Assembly (NCBI GenBank): GCA_045533485.1
Contig: JAZSHX010000031.1
Coordinates: 1 to 43,422 of the forward strand
Source of the DNA: Scatosoma sp045533485
GTDB taxonomy: Bacteria; Bacillota; Clostridia; Christensenellales; Borkfalkiaceae
Direction: 5' to 3'
Length of the DNA: 43,422 nt
Positions 1 through 8,308 of this stretch are shown here, piece after piece. The translations under genes and the position numbers were made by a program. How positions within the stretch are numbered: position 1 is the stretch's first letter; every line of letters begins with the position of its first letter. The notes beneath the pieces were generated by a model. It was not told the DNA's origin, searched no databases, and worked only from the letters and a program-made list of their open reading frames with translations.

Positions 1-1
1 A

Positions 2-1288
2 GATTGCAAAGAAGTGGCAGACAAAGCGGAACACACGTGGAACGCAGGCGAAGTGACGACGCCCGCAACGGCAACGGCGAAAGGCGTGAAAACGTACACC
101 TGCACGGTATGTGCGCAAACGAAAACGGAAGAATTTGAAGCCGTTACTACGCTTACCGCAGAACAATTTGCAGCAGCGTTCAATTTCGGCAGCAACTGGA
201 CGTACGTATTTGATTTGAACTATTCGGACGGTTCTAAGGAACATTACGAAGCTAAACGCGCAGGCGATTTGTATTCTTATTATAATATCGACCACGACGA
301 AGACGGCGAAGTGGACTACGAAAATACGTATTACGTGCAAAAAGACGGCGAAACGGTTTACAAATACGACGATGTGGAAGTTGGCGAAGACGAATATTTC
401 TCCAAAGCAGTGTATGACGGGGATTATGAAGAAAAAGTAAACGCTTTGTTTGAAGAAAACACGCCCGAAGCGTTCCGCGATTTCTCGTTGTATGAATACG
501 ATGCGGCAAATAAATGCTATAAAACCAAAGCGGCTATGGAAGTGTACGGCACGACGGTTAGCGCAGTAGCGTTCACGGCAGTGGATGGCAAAATCGTTCA
601 ATTTACTTACACGATTGATATGGGTACGTATGGCACGATGACGTTCGTTGGCGATATCACCTACGGCGACGCAACCGTAACGCTTCCCACCAACCTTCTT
701 CCTGCGTCTATGATTACCGAAAGTCAATTCTGGAATTTGTTTGACCTTGGCGAAAACTGGACGGCAACGCAAACCTTGACGTACGTTGATATGGATATGA
801 GCGGTTCGCAAACTTGGGCGCGCGCAGGCGGATTGTATTATACGAAATCCACGTCGGTTCAAGGCACGACGACGTATGAAGTGGAAACGTATGCAGAAGC
901 AAGCGAAGATACGACGTATGTATACTCCAAATATCCTGGCGATGAAGCTTTCACGAAGAGTGATTACGGCGCTTCCTTTGAAAGCTATATGTATATCGCC
1001 ATTGAAAATATAATGCCCAGCGATTTCCGTACTTTCTCGTTGTATGAATACGACGCGACGACGGGCGCATACGTAGGCAAAGAAGCTATCACCGTTTATG
1101 GTGAAGTAACGGCAACGGCATTCTCTTTCAAAGTAGATAACGGTAAGCTTGTAGAATTCAGCTACACCGTTACGATGGAAGACGGCGGCACAACGATGAC
1201 GGGTTCGGCTACGGTTACGTTCACCTATGGTGACGCAAGCGTAACGCTTCCCACCAACGTGCAAACGGGTGGCGCAGTGCAAGGCTAA
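2..1288 (+). CDS. Secreted/surface protein with two tandem repeats (5' partial)
   Basis: The open frame continues to the left edge, so the true start and any signal peptide lie outside the window; the GTG at 14 has no ribosome binding site and is probably internal. The first residues contain a CxxC pair and a HTW...GVKTYTCTVC segment, as seen in small Cys-rich repeats of Firmicute surface proteins. Two copies of a domain of about 180 residues follow. Each begins with LTAEQF/ITESQF and FxxGxNWT, runs through FRxFSLYEYDA and ends in YGDAxVTLPTN. Composition is acidic and rich in Thr and Tyr, which suits an extracytoplasmic protein. No LPXTG sorting signal or C-terminal membrane helix is present. 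Function is unknown; a surface or LppX-like lipoprotein role is a guess. A terminator follows directly. Confidence 0.7.
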   Translation, partial: DCKEVADKAEHTWNAGEVTTPATATAKGVKTYTCTVCAQTKTEEFEAVTTLTAEQFAAAFNFGSNWTYVFDLNYSDGSKEHYEAKRAGDLYSYYNIDHDEDGEVDYENTYYVQKDGETVYKYDDVEVGEDEYFSKAVYDGDYEEKVNALFEENTPEAFRDFSLYEYDAANKCYKTKAAMEVYGTTVSAVAFTAVDGKIVQFTYTIDMGTYGTMTFVGDITYGDATVTLPTNLLPASMITESQFWNLFDLGENWTATQTLTYVDMDMSGSQTWARAGGLYYTKSTSVQGTTTYEVETYAEASEDTTYVYSKYPGDEAFTKSDYGASFESYMYIAIENIMPSDFRTFSLYEYDATTGAYVGKEAITVYGEVTATAFSFKVDNGKLVEFSYTVTMEDGGTTMTGSATVTFTYGDASVTLPTNVQTGGAVQG

Positions 1289-1307
1289 TCTATTTTACGT
1301 AAAATAC

Positions 1308-1341
1308 AACACGGCGGTTTTCATATCGCCGTGTTATTTTT
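1308..1341 (+). terminator. Intrinsic terminator after the surface protein
   Basis: A perfect 9-bp stem (AACACGGCG / CGCCGTGTT) with a 10-nt loop is followed by ATTTTTG, 20 nt after the stop codon. Confidence 0.85.
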
Positions 1342-1342
1342 G

Positions 1343-1371
1343 TTGCAAGCCGTAGAGAAATTTGTTATAAT
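1343..1371 (+). promoter_or_regulatory. Sigma-A promoter of the ATP-grasp gene
   Basis: TTGCAA at 1343-1348, a 17-bp spacer and a consensus TATAAT at 1366-1371, placed just after the upstream terminator and about 30 nt before the GTG start. Confidence 0.75.
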
Positions 1372-1403
1372 GATATTATACAAAACGTCGGGAGAAAACC
1401 GCA

Positions 1404-2198
1404 GTGCAAAAAACGGGCTGGCTTATCTACAATCAAGAAGGCGCAACGCGCAACGCGTGGTTTATACGGCGCTTACAGGGCGAAATGCAAAAAAACGGCG
1501 TTTCGTTACAGCTGGTCGTTGCGGATACGCCTTTACAACTGCCAAATAACACCCCCGATTTTGCTATCGTGCGCGCAATGAACGCGGATATCAACAAAGA
1601 AATGCAAACGCGCAGTGTAAAAACCGTCAACAACGCGCAAACGGCTTTGGTGGCAGGGGATAAATGGCAAACGTATTTGCTGTGCAAACAGCTAAATATC
1701 CCCGTTTTAGACACTTGGCTTTTTGATAACAAAACGGCAGACCAAGCAACGTATCCTTGCGTAGTCAAATCGCGGTTTGGGCACGGCGGCTGTCAAGTGT
1801 TTTGGGCGAAAAATGCGGAACAAGCTAAGCAAATCGTGGGCAACAGCCAAGAATATATCCTGCAAACGCCCTGCAAAACGCTGGGCGAAGACACGCGCGT
1901 GTATGCGGTGGGCGACCAAATCGCGGCGGCTGTCAAGCGCACAAGTAAAAGCGATTTCCGTTCCAACTTTTCCTTAGGGGGTAATGCGGAGCTTGTAGAA
2001 ATCACGCAAATGCAAAAACAAATCGTGGAGCGCCTGCAAGCGCATTTGCATTTTGATTTTATCGGCGTGGATTTTTTACCCGACGGCAAGGGAGTAGTGC
2101 TCAACGAACTGGAAGACGCGGCAGGTACGCGTATGCTGTATGCAAACGGTATCGATATCGTGCCGACGTACGTACAACAGGTATTAAAAAATATATAA
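1404..2198 (+). CDS. RimK-like ATP-grasp ligase family protein
   Basis: A 264-residue protein with the layout of RimK-type ATP-grasp enzymes, which join a carboxylate to an amine through an acyl-phosphate. The N-terminal part (about 1-90) is the pre-ATP-grasp region. Next come the nucleotide-binding VVKSRFGHGG loop (about 125-135), a strand ending in ILQTPCKTLGEDTRVYAVGD, and the Mg-binding IGVDFLPDG...LNELEDAAGTRML near the C-terminus. GTG is taken as the start because GGGAG lies 9 nt upstream and there is no better ATG. The gene stands alone between a promoter and a bidirectional terminator, so the substrate cannot be inferred from context. Alternatives are a RimK-type peptide ligase or a small glutathione-synthetase-like enzyme. 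Confidence 0.8.
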   Translation: MQKTGWLIYNQEGATRNAWFIRRLQGEMQKNGVSLQLVVADTPLQLPNNTPDFAIVRAMNADINKEMQTRSVKTVNNAQTALVAGDKWQTYLLCKQLNIPVLDTWLFDNKTADQATYPCVVKSRFGHGGCQVFWAKNAEQAKQIVGNSQEYILQTPCKTLGEDTRVYAVGDQIAAAVKRTSKSDFRSNFSLGGNAELVEITQMQKQIVERLQAHLHFDFIGVDFLPDGKGVVLNELEDAAGTRMLYANGIDIVPTYVQQVLKNI

Positions 2199-2204
2199 AA
2201 GCAA

Positions 2205-2246
2205 GGGGGCAGGTACGCGTTGATTGCACACCTGCCCCCATCATTT
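2205..2246 (+). terminator. Bidirectional terminator containing a dispersed GGGGGCAGGTACGC motif
   Basis: A perfect 10-bp stem (GGGGGCAGGT at 2205-2214, ACCTGCCCCC at 2230-2239) with a 15-nt loop is followed by a T-rich stretch. It separates the convergent ATP-grasp and proC genes. The left arm and loop match a motif that recurs elsewhere in the window. Confidence 0.75.
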
Positions 2247-2251
2247 TGTTT

Positions 2252-3043
2252 TTATTTTTGCAATTCCAAGGTGCGTGCATACGCGCCTTTCACGCCGCTT
2301 TCCACAGCCAAGGAGAAGTTGTTTTTCTCCATCTCCGCAAGCCCTGCAAGGGTAGTACCCCCGGGGGAACAAACGGCGCGCTTCAAGCTTTCCGCGTCCT
2401 TAAACGCAAGCAGCATATCCGCCGCGCCCTTGACGGTTTGCGCCGCGTACAATTCCGCTTTTTCCTTGGGTACGCCCAAATCCACCGCGCCCTTGACAAT
2501 CGACTGCGCAAACGCGTACACGAACGCAGGGCCGCAGCCGGAAACGCCTGCCGCCGCGTCAATCAACGCTTCGTCCAGCTTATCCAAAACGCCCGCCTTG
2601 GAAAATGCGTCCAAAAATGCCTGTTCATCGGCAGGGCAAACGCCGTCGCAATCATATAAAATCATACCTGCGCCCAGCTGTACGGGGGTGTTTGGCATAA
2701 TGCGTATCACGGGCAAACTCGCGCCCACGTACGCGCGCAATTTCGCTATCGTCACGCCTGCCGCCATAGTGATAAGCACGCAGTTTTCCGCTAAAACGTC
2801 CTTAAATTCGTTGACGGTTGTCTGCATATTTTGCGGTTTGACACCCAACACGACAAACTTACAATTTTGCGCCAAGGTGCGGATATCCGTGGTAACTGCG
2901 CCAACGCTGTCCGCCAAAGCCGCCGCCTTGTCCGCGTTTTGGTCGCAAAGCGCGATTTGTTTTGCATTGATTGTTTTCGCTACGGCTTTGACAAGCGCAC
3001 CGCCCATATTGCCGCAACCGATAAATCCAAACGTATATTGCAT
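2252..3043 (-). CDS. proC: Pyrroline-5-carboxylate reductase
   Basis: Catalyses the last step of proline synthesis, NAD(P)H-dependent reduction of 1-pyrroline-5-carboxylate to proline, in the cytoplasm. The 263-residue length is normal for ProC. The N-terminal Rossmann motif GFIGCGNMGGAL (residues 6-17), the VLGVKPQ segment, IRIMPNTP, and the C-terminal signature AAGVSGCGPAF...A...AAQTVKGAADML...SPGGTTLAGL are all present. ATG lies 13 nt downstream of the proA stop with an AAGGAG site before it, so the gene is the last of a proB-proA-proC operon. Confidence 0.97.
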   Translation of the reverse strand: MQYTFGFIGCGNMGGALVKAVAKTINAKQIALCDQNADKAAALADSVGAVTTDIRTLAQNCKFVVLGVKPQNMQTTVNEFKDVLAENCVLITMAAGVTIAKLRAYVGASLPVIRIMPNTPVQLGAGMILYDCDGVCPADEQAFLDAFSKAGVLDKLDEALIDAAAGVSGCGPAFVYAFAQSIVKGAVDLGVPKEKAELYAAQTVKGAADMLLAFKDAESLKRAVCSPGGTTLAGLAEMEKNNFSLAVESGVKGAYARTLELQK

Positions 3044-3056
3044 ACCTTTCTCCTTT

Positions 3057-4316
3057 TTACCGCACCTGCCCGTTGCCGCGCACGATATATTTATAGGAAG
3101 TCAGCTCTTCCAACCCCATAGGTCCGCGCGCGTGCAGTTTTTGCGTAGAAATGCCGATTTCACAGCCCTTGCCAAACTCACCGCCGTCGGTAAAACGGGT
3201 AGACGCGTTGACGTACACCGCCGCGCTGTCGACCGACTGCGTAAACAAATCGGCGTTTGCTTGGCTCTCCGTCACGATAGCGTCGCTGTGTCCCGTAGAG
3301 TGCAGGGCGATATGCGCAATCGCTTCATCCACGCTGTCCACCACCTTTACGGCAAGGATATAATCTAAAAATTCCGTATCAAAATCTTCGTCCGTCGCCT
3401 GCGTTTGCCCGATAACCGCATACGCGCGCGTATCGCAACGCAGCTCCACGGGCGTTAAGCCGTTTTCCTGCCGTTTATCCACCAACGCATTTTTGAGTAT
3501 GGGCAAAAACGCCTGCGCCACGGCTTTGTGGACAAGACAAACTTCTTCGGCGTTACAAACGGACGGACGCGAAGTTTTGGCGTTGTTAATGATCGTAAGC
3601 GCCTTTTGCAAGTCGGCGTGTTCGTCCACGTACACGTGACAAATGCCCGTACCCGTTTGAATACACGGCACTTTGGCGTTTTCCACGCACGAACGGATAA
3701 GCCCTGCGCCGCCGCGCGGAATCAATGCGTCCACGTACCCGACCGCCGTCATAAGTGCGGTTGCGCTTGCACGGGAAGTGTCGGTGGGCAAACAAATAAA
3801 GTTTTCGTCAATCCCCAAACCCTTTAACGCACTGCGTAACACGCCCACGATTGCCTGCGAAGAGAAAAACGCGTCCTTACCGCCGCGCAAAATGCACGCG
3901 TTGCCGCTTTTGAAGCAAAGCGCCGCCGCGTCGCTGGTCACGTTGGGACGGCTTTCGTAAATAATCCCGATCACCCCAAGCGGTACACGCGTTTTCGTTA
4001 CCGTCAAGCCGTTTGCAAGCGTATCCGTTTGCAAAACCGTACCCACGGGATCGGGGAGCGTTGCCACCTGCCGTATGCCGTCCGCCATCGCGCGCACACG
4101 CTTTTCGTCTAAGCGCAGTCTATCCTGCATCACGGTAGATAACACGCCCTGCGCGTTTTGCAAATCGATGGCGTTGGCTTGTAAAATACTATCCGCATTA
4201 TTTTCCAGTGCGTCCGCCATCGCAAAAAGGGCGGTGTTTTTTTGTTGTGCAGTCAAAGCCGTTGCCTTTCTTGCGGCGGCTTTTGCGGCGATAAACATAT
4301 CTTTCATCTCACTCAT
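3057..4316 (-). CDS. proA: Gamma-glutamyl phosphate reductase
   Basis: Reduces gamma-glutamyl phosphate to glutamate-5-semialdehyde with NADPH, the second step of proline synthesis. The 419-residue aldehyde-dehydrogenase-fold protein has the family landmarks: GVIGIIYESRPNV, SGNACILRGGKDA, and the catalytic cysteine in QTGTGICHVYVD (near residue 226). It also carries the C-terminal GRGPMGLEEL-like signature, here ARGPMGLEELTSYKY. Its ATG overlaps the proB stop by 4 nt (ATGA), which implies translational coupling and suits channelling of the labile acyl phosphate between the two enzymes. Confidence 0.97.
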   Translation of the reverse strand: MSEMKDMFIAAKAAARKATALTAQQKNTALFAMADALENNADSILQANAIDLQNAQGVLSTVMQDRLRLDEKRVRAMADGIRQVATLPDPVGTVLQTDTLANGLTVTKTRVPLGVIGIIYESRPNVTSDAAALCFKSGNACILRGGKDAFFSSQAIVGVLRSALKGLGIDENFICLPTDTSRASATALMTAVGYVDALIPRGGAGLIRSCVENAKVPCIQTGTGICHVYVDEHADLQKALTIINNAKTSRPSVCNAEEVCLVHKAVAQAFLPILKNALVDKRQENGLTPVELRCDTRAYAVIGQTQATDEDFDTEFLDYILAVKVVDSVDEAIAHIALHSTGHSDAIVTESQANADLFTQSVDSAAVYVNASTRFTDGGEFGKGCEIGISTQKLHARGPMGLEELTSYKYIVRGNGQVR

Positions 4317-5080
4317 TTTGCAAAAAACCTTGTGTATTTTCCTTTTTTCCCTGCCACAATATCGTATAAAATTTCAGGCGTTTGCCCGTCCGCAATGACC
4401 GTATCACAGTCCTGCGCAAGACAAATTTGCGCCGCTTTGAGCTTGGTCACCATACCGCCCGTACCCAGCGCCGAACCTGCGCCGCCTGCAAGCGCGATAA
4501 TTTCCTGCGTAACGCCGTGTACTTCTTCGATAAGCTTAGCGTTTTCGTCCTTGTGCGGATCGGCGGAATACAAACCTGCCACGTCGGATAAAATAATAAG
4601 CACGTCGGCTTTCACGCTCGCCGCCACCAACGCCGAAAGGGTATCGTTATCGCCCACCTTAATTTCTTCGGTGGCAATCGTATCGTTTTCGTTGACGATA
4701 GGGAGCGCGCCCAAATCCAACAACCGCTTGACGGTATTGCTAAAATTTTCGTGCCTGTCGTCGGCAACGAAATCCGCGCCCGTCAGCAAAAGCTGCGCCA
4801 CCGTGTGCCCGTATTCTCCAAACATTTTATCGTAAGTGTACATCAGCTCACACTGTCCCACAGCCGCCGCAGCTTGCTTGGTAGGGATATCCGTCGGCTT
4901 GTCTTTAAGCGCAAGCTTTCCAACGCCCATACCGATAGCGCCCGAAGACACCAAAATCACTTCGTGCCCAGCGTTTTTCAAATCACTCAACACACCGCAA
5001 AGCGCGCCCGTGCGTTTGACGTTCAATTTTCCCGTCGCGTGCGTCAGAGTAGACGTGCCGACTTTGACTACAATTCTCAT
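4313..5080 (-). CDS. proB: Glutamate 5-kinase (catalytic domain only)
   Basis: Phosphorylates glutamate to gamma-glutamyl phosphate, the first and normally proline-inhibited step of proline synthesis. The start is set at the ATG giving MRIVVKVGTSTL; AAGGAA precedes it, and upstream in-frame codons lie beyond the -10 element of the promoter. The 255-residue product carries the amino-acid kinase landmarks KVGTSTL, VSSGAIGMG, NENDTIA, GDNDTLSALVA and GTGGMVTKLKAA. It ends after the kinase domain, so the C-terminal PUA domain of the E. coli-type enzyme (about 367 residues) is absent. Short forms without PUA are known in other bacteria. Confidence 0.95.
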   Translation of the reverse strand: MRIVVKVGTSTLTHATGKLNVKRTGALCGVLSDLKNAGHEVILVSSGAIGMGVGKLALKDKPTDIPTKQAAAAVGQCELMYTYDKMFGEYGHTVAQLLLTGADFVADDRHENFSNTVKRLLDLGALPIVNENDTIATEEIKVGDNDTLSALVAASVKADVLIILSDVAGLYSADPHKDENAKLIEEVHGVTQEIIALAGGAGSALGTGGMVTKLKAAQICLAQDCDTVIADGQTPEILYDIVAGKKGKYTRFFAK

Positions 5081-5143
5081 TTGCGTAATTCCTTTTTTGC
5101 ATTTGAAAAGGGCTTTTAACCGATTTTTTCGATTATAACATAC

Positions 5144-5172
5144 AGTATAGCCCTTTTGCCAAACTTTGTCAA
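5144..5172 (-). promoter_or_regulatory. Promoter of the proBAC operon
   Basis: On the minus strand TTGACA (complement of 5167-5172), a 17-bp spacer and TATACT (complement of 5144-5149), about 65 nt before the proB start. A second TATAAT-like sequence lies just downstream. Confidence 0.8.
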
Positions 5173-5188
5173 GCAACGCGCGCGTGTT

Positions 5189-5479
5189 TTATAAAATTGA
5201 CGATCGCTGTTTTTGTGTTTTTTGCATATACTGCACGATTAAAGACAAATCTTCTTTATTGCGCTCGTTGAGTACCCGAAAATCGCGCAGGGCAAGCCGT
5301 TCTTCCTTTTTCGTGCCGTCCGCGCAGGCAAATTCCGCATACAAAGGCCGTTCCTTGCCCGTGTACGCATAGGTAAGCGTGCCCAAATCCCCTTTCGTGA
5401 GCCCATGCGGTAAATCGCTTGTCAAAACGATCAAATCAAATTCTTCTGCCAGCTTGTTGTCGTTGTACTTTGTTTTCAT
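5189..5479 (-). CDS. Small DUF4926-like protein
   Basis: The 96-residue start is the ATG preceded by AGGGGG 7 nt upstream; longer in-frame starts run back through the promoter region and give an unlikely hydrophobic N-terminus. Residues 14-45 (FDLIVLTSDLPHGLTKGDLG and onward) resemble the DUF4926 pattern of a short SH3-like beta barrel: LxxDLP..GLxxGDxGTV followed by AEF and DFRVL. The function of that family is unclear. The gene is monocistronic, divergent from pckG, with its own promoter and a 22-bp inverted repeat in the leader. Confidence 0.65.
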   Translation of the reverse strand: MKTKYNDNKLAEEFDLIVLTSDLPHGLTKGDLGTLTYAYTGKERPLYAEFACADGTKKEERLALRDFRVLNERNKEDLSLIVQYMQKTQKQRSSIL

Positions 5480-5508
5480 AAAATCCCCCTTAAAAACCTT
5501 GTATTTAC

Positions 5509-5530
5509 GCCCAAAAAATTGCTTTTGGGC
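5509..5530. repeat. Inverted repeat in the 5' leader of the DUF4926-like gene
   Basis: Perfect 8-bp arms GCCCAAAA and TTTTGGGC with a 6-nt loop, located 30 nt before the start codon. It could be an operator or an mRNA hairpin. A TATACT box for the minus strand lies just upstream, at 5537-5542. Confidence 0.5.
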
Positions 5531-5614
5531 AAACAGTATACCACGCTTTTGAAAAATTACAAGGGGGTACTGCCATTTTTTTTCTTGTTTGGCAAAAAAT
5601 TCGTCGAAAAACTG

Positions 5615-5643
5615 TTTACAAGCGGTAAATTTTGTGGTATAAT
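5615..5643 (+). promoter_or_regulatory. Promoter of pckG
   Basis: TTTACA at 5615-5620, 17-bp spacer, TATAAT at 5638-5643. The implied 5' leader is about 100 nt and ends in AAGGAG before the ATG. Confidence 0.75.
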
Positions 5644-5749
5644 GATAAGCGGTGGAGAAAGGTATTTTATTCCAAGAAAACGGGGATAAGAAAAATAAAA
5701 TTCCACAAAATACAAAAAAGAAAAATATAAAAGTCAAGGAGAAATTACA

Positions 5750-7528
5750 ATGACGAACAATAAGAAAGTGCTTCAATTTGTTGCAGACTGCCAAGCGTTC
5801 GCACAACCCGACAAAGTGGTTTGGATCGATGGTAGCGACAAGCAAAGAGACGCGCTTCGCGAAGAAGCGTGCGCAACGGGCGAAATTATCAAATTAAACC
5901 AAGAACTTCTTCCCGATTGCTATTATCACAGAACGGCTGAAAACGACGTTGCCCGCGTAGAAGACAGAACGTTTATCTGCTGCGAAAACGAAGAAGACGC
6001 AATGCCGCATTCCATCGTAAAATGGAAAGCACCCAAAGAAGCGTACGCAATGGTAAACGAAATTGCAAAAGGCGCATACAAGGGCAGAACGATGTACGTT
6101 ATCCCTTATTCGATGGGCGTAGTTGGCTCGCCTTTCTCTAAAATCGGTATCGAAATTACCGACTCTATCTACGTTGTACTCAACATGATGATTATGAGGC
6201 GCGTAGGCGAAATGTGTTTGGATCAACTTGGAGAAAACGGTGATTTCGTTAAGGGCTTCCAAGCTAAATGCGACGTAAACCCCGAAAAGAGATATATCAT
6301 GCACTTCCCCGAAGACAACACGATTATCTCCGTGAACTCCGCATACGGCGGCAACGTACTTTTGGGTAAAAAGTGCTTCGCGCTCCGTATCGCAACCAAC
6401 CTTGGCAGAAAGGAAGGCTGGATGGCAGAACACATGCTCATCCTTGGCGTTAAACGTCCCCAAGACAAAGAAATCAAATACGTTGCGGCTGCGTTCCCTT
6501 CCGCTTGCGGTAAAACCAACCTTGCAATGTTGATTCCCCCCAAGCAATACCTTGACGCTGGCTACGAAGTACAATGCGTAGGCGACGACATCGCTTGGAT
6601 CAGAGTGGGTGAAGACGGCAGACTTTGGGCGGCTAACCCCGAAAACGGTTTCTTCGGCGTTGCTCCCGGCACGAACGAAAAATCCAACCCCAACGCACTT
6701 GCGGCAACCAAGAAAGGCACGATTTTCACGAACGTTGCACTCAACCCTGCAGACAACACCGTTTGGTGGGAAAAGCTCACGAAGCAAGCGCCTGCAAACC
6801 TTATCGACTGGAAGGGCAACCCTTGGACGCCCGACAGCGGTGTAAACGCAGCGCACCCCAACTCCCGTTTCACGGCTCCCGCAGAAAACTGCCCTTGCAT
6901 TTCGCCTGAATTCAACTCCAAAGCAGGCGTTCCCCTTTCGGCAATCATCTTCGGCGGCAGACGCGCAACCACGACGCCGCTTGTATATCAATCGAGAGAC
7001 TGGAACCACGGTACGTTCGTTGGTACGATTATGTCTTCCGAAACGACGGCGGCAGCTACGGGCGCAGTTGGCGTACTTCGTCACGACCCTATGGCAATGA
7101 AACCTTTCATGGGCTATTCCGTAGATAGATATTTCCAACACTGGATTGATATGGGTGCAAAAGTGCCTGCTGACAAGCAACCCAAGATTTTCAACGTAAA
7201 CTGGTTCCGTCAAGACGAAAACGGCAACTTCATGTGGCCCGGTTTTGGCGACAATATGCGCGTGCTTGACTGGATTTTGGACCGTTGCGACGGCAAGGTA
7301 GAAGCGCAAGAAACGGCGATCGGTTACCTGCCTTACGCAAAGGATATCAACATTGAAAACTGCGACATCGACGCGGCAACGCTTGATAAGCTTTTGGAAG
7401 TGGACAAAGAACGTTGGGCTGCAGAAGCAAAAGAAATCGAAGGTTACTACGCTGAAAACTTCGGCGATAAGATGCCCAAAGAAATTATGGCAAACCTTGA
7501 AATCTTGAAAGAAAACTGCGCAAAATAA
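5750..7528 (+). CDS. pckG: Phosphoenolpyruvate carboxykinase (GTP)
   Basis: Interconverts oxaloacetate plus GTP with phosphoenolpyruvate, CO2 and GDP. In anaerobic gut Clostridia it may run in the carboxylating direction, but direction is inference. The 592-residue length and motifs are those of the GTP class: the ARVED substrate-binding loop near residue 70, the YSMGVVGSPFSKIGIE segment, the kinase-1 loop FPSACGKTN near 250, GDDIAW, and the mobile lid around FGGRRATTTPLVY near 400. ATG follows AAGGAGAAATTACA. The gene has a strong promoter and a strong terminator and is monocistronic. Codon use is highly biased, as expected for an abundant protein. Confidence 0.98.
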   Translation: MTNNKKVLQFVADCQAFAQPDKVVWIDGSDKQRDALREEACATGEIIKLNQELLPDCYYHRTAENDVARVEDRTFICCENEEDAMPHSIVKWKAPKEAYAMVNEIAKGAYKGRTMYVIPYSMGVVGSPFSKIGIEITDSIYVVLNMMIMRRVGEMCLDQLGENGDFVKGFQAKCDVNPEKRYIMHFPEDNTIISVNSAYGGNVLLGKKCFALRIATNLGRKEGWMAEHMLILGVKRPQDKEIKYVAAAFPSACGKTNLAMLIPPKQYLDAGYEVQCVGDDIAWIRVGEDGRLWAANPENGFFGVAPGTNEKSNPNALAATKKGTIFTNVALNPADNTVWWEKLTKQAPANLIDWKGNPWTPDSGVNAAHPNSRFTAPAENCPCISPEFNSKAGVPLSAIIFGGRRATTTPLVYQSRDWNHGTFVGTIMSSETTAAATGAVGVLRHDPMAMKPFMGYSVDRYFQHWIDMGAKVPADKQPKIFNVNWFRQDENGNFMWPGFGDNMRVLDWILDRCDGKVEAQETAIGYLPYAKDINIENCDIDAATLDKLLEVDKERWAAEAKEIEGYYAENFGDKMPKEIMANLEILKENCAK

Positions 7529-7543
7529 GCAAAGCGTAAAATC

Positions 7544-7578
7544 TCCCCCGACTGTGAAAAACAGTCGGGGGATTGTTT
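7544..7578 (+). terminator. Intrinsic terminator of pckG
   Basis: A 12-bp perfect stem (TCCCCCGACTGT / ACAGTCGGGGGA), GAAAA loop and TTGTTT tail, 15 nt after the stop codon. Confidence 0.9.
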
Positions 7579-7592
7579 AAGGGAGAAAAATT

Positions 7593-7793
7593 ATGAATTT
7601 TGCGCAGCGATTAAAAAATATACGAAAGGAAAGCAATTTAACGCAAAAGCAAGTGTATGAAAAGCTGGGGATTTCCGCTAATGGCTACGCAAGCTATGAA
7701 CAGGGGAGAACAGAGCCAAGCATTTCCACGTTGATTGCATTGTGCAAACTATTCGACGTCAGCGCCGATTATTTATTAGGATTAGAAGATTGA
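7593..7793 (+). CDS. Small XRE-family transcriptional regulator
   Basis: A 66-residue protein that is almost entirely a Cro/C1-type helix-turn-helix: FAQRLKNIRKESNLTQKQVYEKLGIS, then NGYASYEQGRTEPSISTLIALCKLFDVSADYLLGL. GGGAG lies 8 nt before the ATG. The gene sits 15 nt beyond the pckG terminator, so it either depends on read-through or has an unseen promoter. There is no effector domain, and the target is unknown; a remnant or orphan regulator is possible. Confidence 0.85.
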   Translation: MNFAQRLKNIRKESNLTQKQVYEKLGISANGYASYEQGRTEPSISTLIALCKLFDVSADYLLGLED

Positions 7794-7981
7794 AAAAGAA
7801 CGCTTTTCCAACCGTTTTTTTTTGTAGCTTGTCGAAAAAAGCAAACAAAAGGCATTAGCTTTTTTGGATGCCATAAGTTTACCTATACAAATTGATATTT
7901 TTTTTGGTGCTGTATTTTCGATAAAGAGCAATTTTTATTCTTATTCGTAGAACAGATAAGAAACTCCACGAAGGTGATAAT

Positions 7982-8215
7982 ATGAACATAAATGACGCAA
8001 TTATTAAAAGAATTGAAGAAATTTGCAAGGAAAAGAAGATAAACGTATGCGAAGCCGCATTAAATGGCGGAAAATCCCCATCTGCGATTTACGATTTGAT
8101 AAAAGGCAGAACAAAATGCTCTAAGGTATCCACAATCAAAGCTTTTTGTCAAGGCGCAGGAATAACTTTATCAGAATTTTTTGACAAAGAGTATTTTAAC
8201 GATTTTGAAGAATAA
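7982..8215 (+). CDS. Small XRE-like DNA-binding protein
   Basis: A 77-residue protein with a helix-turn-helix of the Cro/C1 type (INVCEAALNGGKSPSAIYDLIKG, then VSTIKAFCQGAGITLSEFF). AAGGTGATA before the ATG is a good ribosome binding site. It is the second small HTH gene in a row, but it is AT-richer than the flanking genes, and the 188 bp between the two holds no intact gene. The role is unknown; it may regulate itself or be a leftover of a mobile element. Confidence 0.75.
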   Translation: MNINDAIIKRIEEICKEKKINVCEAALNGGKSPSAIYDLIKGRTKCSKVSTIKAFCQGAGITLSEFFDKEYFNDFEE

Positions 8216-8229
8216 GCATCATAGAAAAA

Positions 8230-8253
8230 AAACCACGGAACAATCCGTGGTTT
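8230..8253 (+). terminator. Terminator after the second XRE gene
   Basis: A perfect 10-bp stem (AAACCACGGA / TCCGTGGTTT) with an ACAA loop, followed by ATAG. Confidence 0.65.
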
Positions 8254-8274
8254 ATAGTATATATTAGATAAACG

Positions 8275-8306
8275 AAAAAGAACGGGTTCTCAACCGTTCT
8301 TTTTAT
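8275..8306. terminator. Bidirectional terminator
   Basis: An 11-bp stem (AAAAAGAACGG / CCGTTCTTTTT) with A-rich left and T-rich right flanks, between convergent genes; it ends 3 nt from the stop of the minus-strand membrane protein. Confidence 0.8.
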
Positions 8307-8308
8307 TT

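Noticed and set aside
2120..2140. Further copies of the GGCAGGTACGCG motif in coding DNA (also near 20100)
   Set aside because: These encode conserved Ala-Gly-Thr or Ala-Thr-Gly-Thr residues in preferred codons and need no other explanation.
5894..7309. Long minus-strand frame of 471 codons opposite pckG
   Set aside because: It is a shadow caused by the strong codon bias of pckG, with no family resemblance.
7794..7981. Decayed coding remnant between the two XRE genes
   Set aside because: Short open stretches exist, but no recognisable homology or ribosome binding site supports a pseudogene call.
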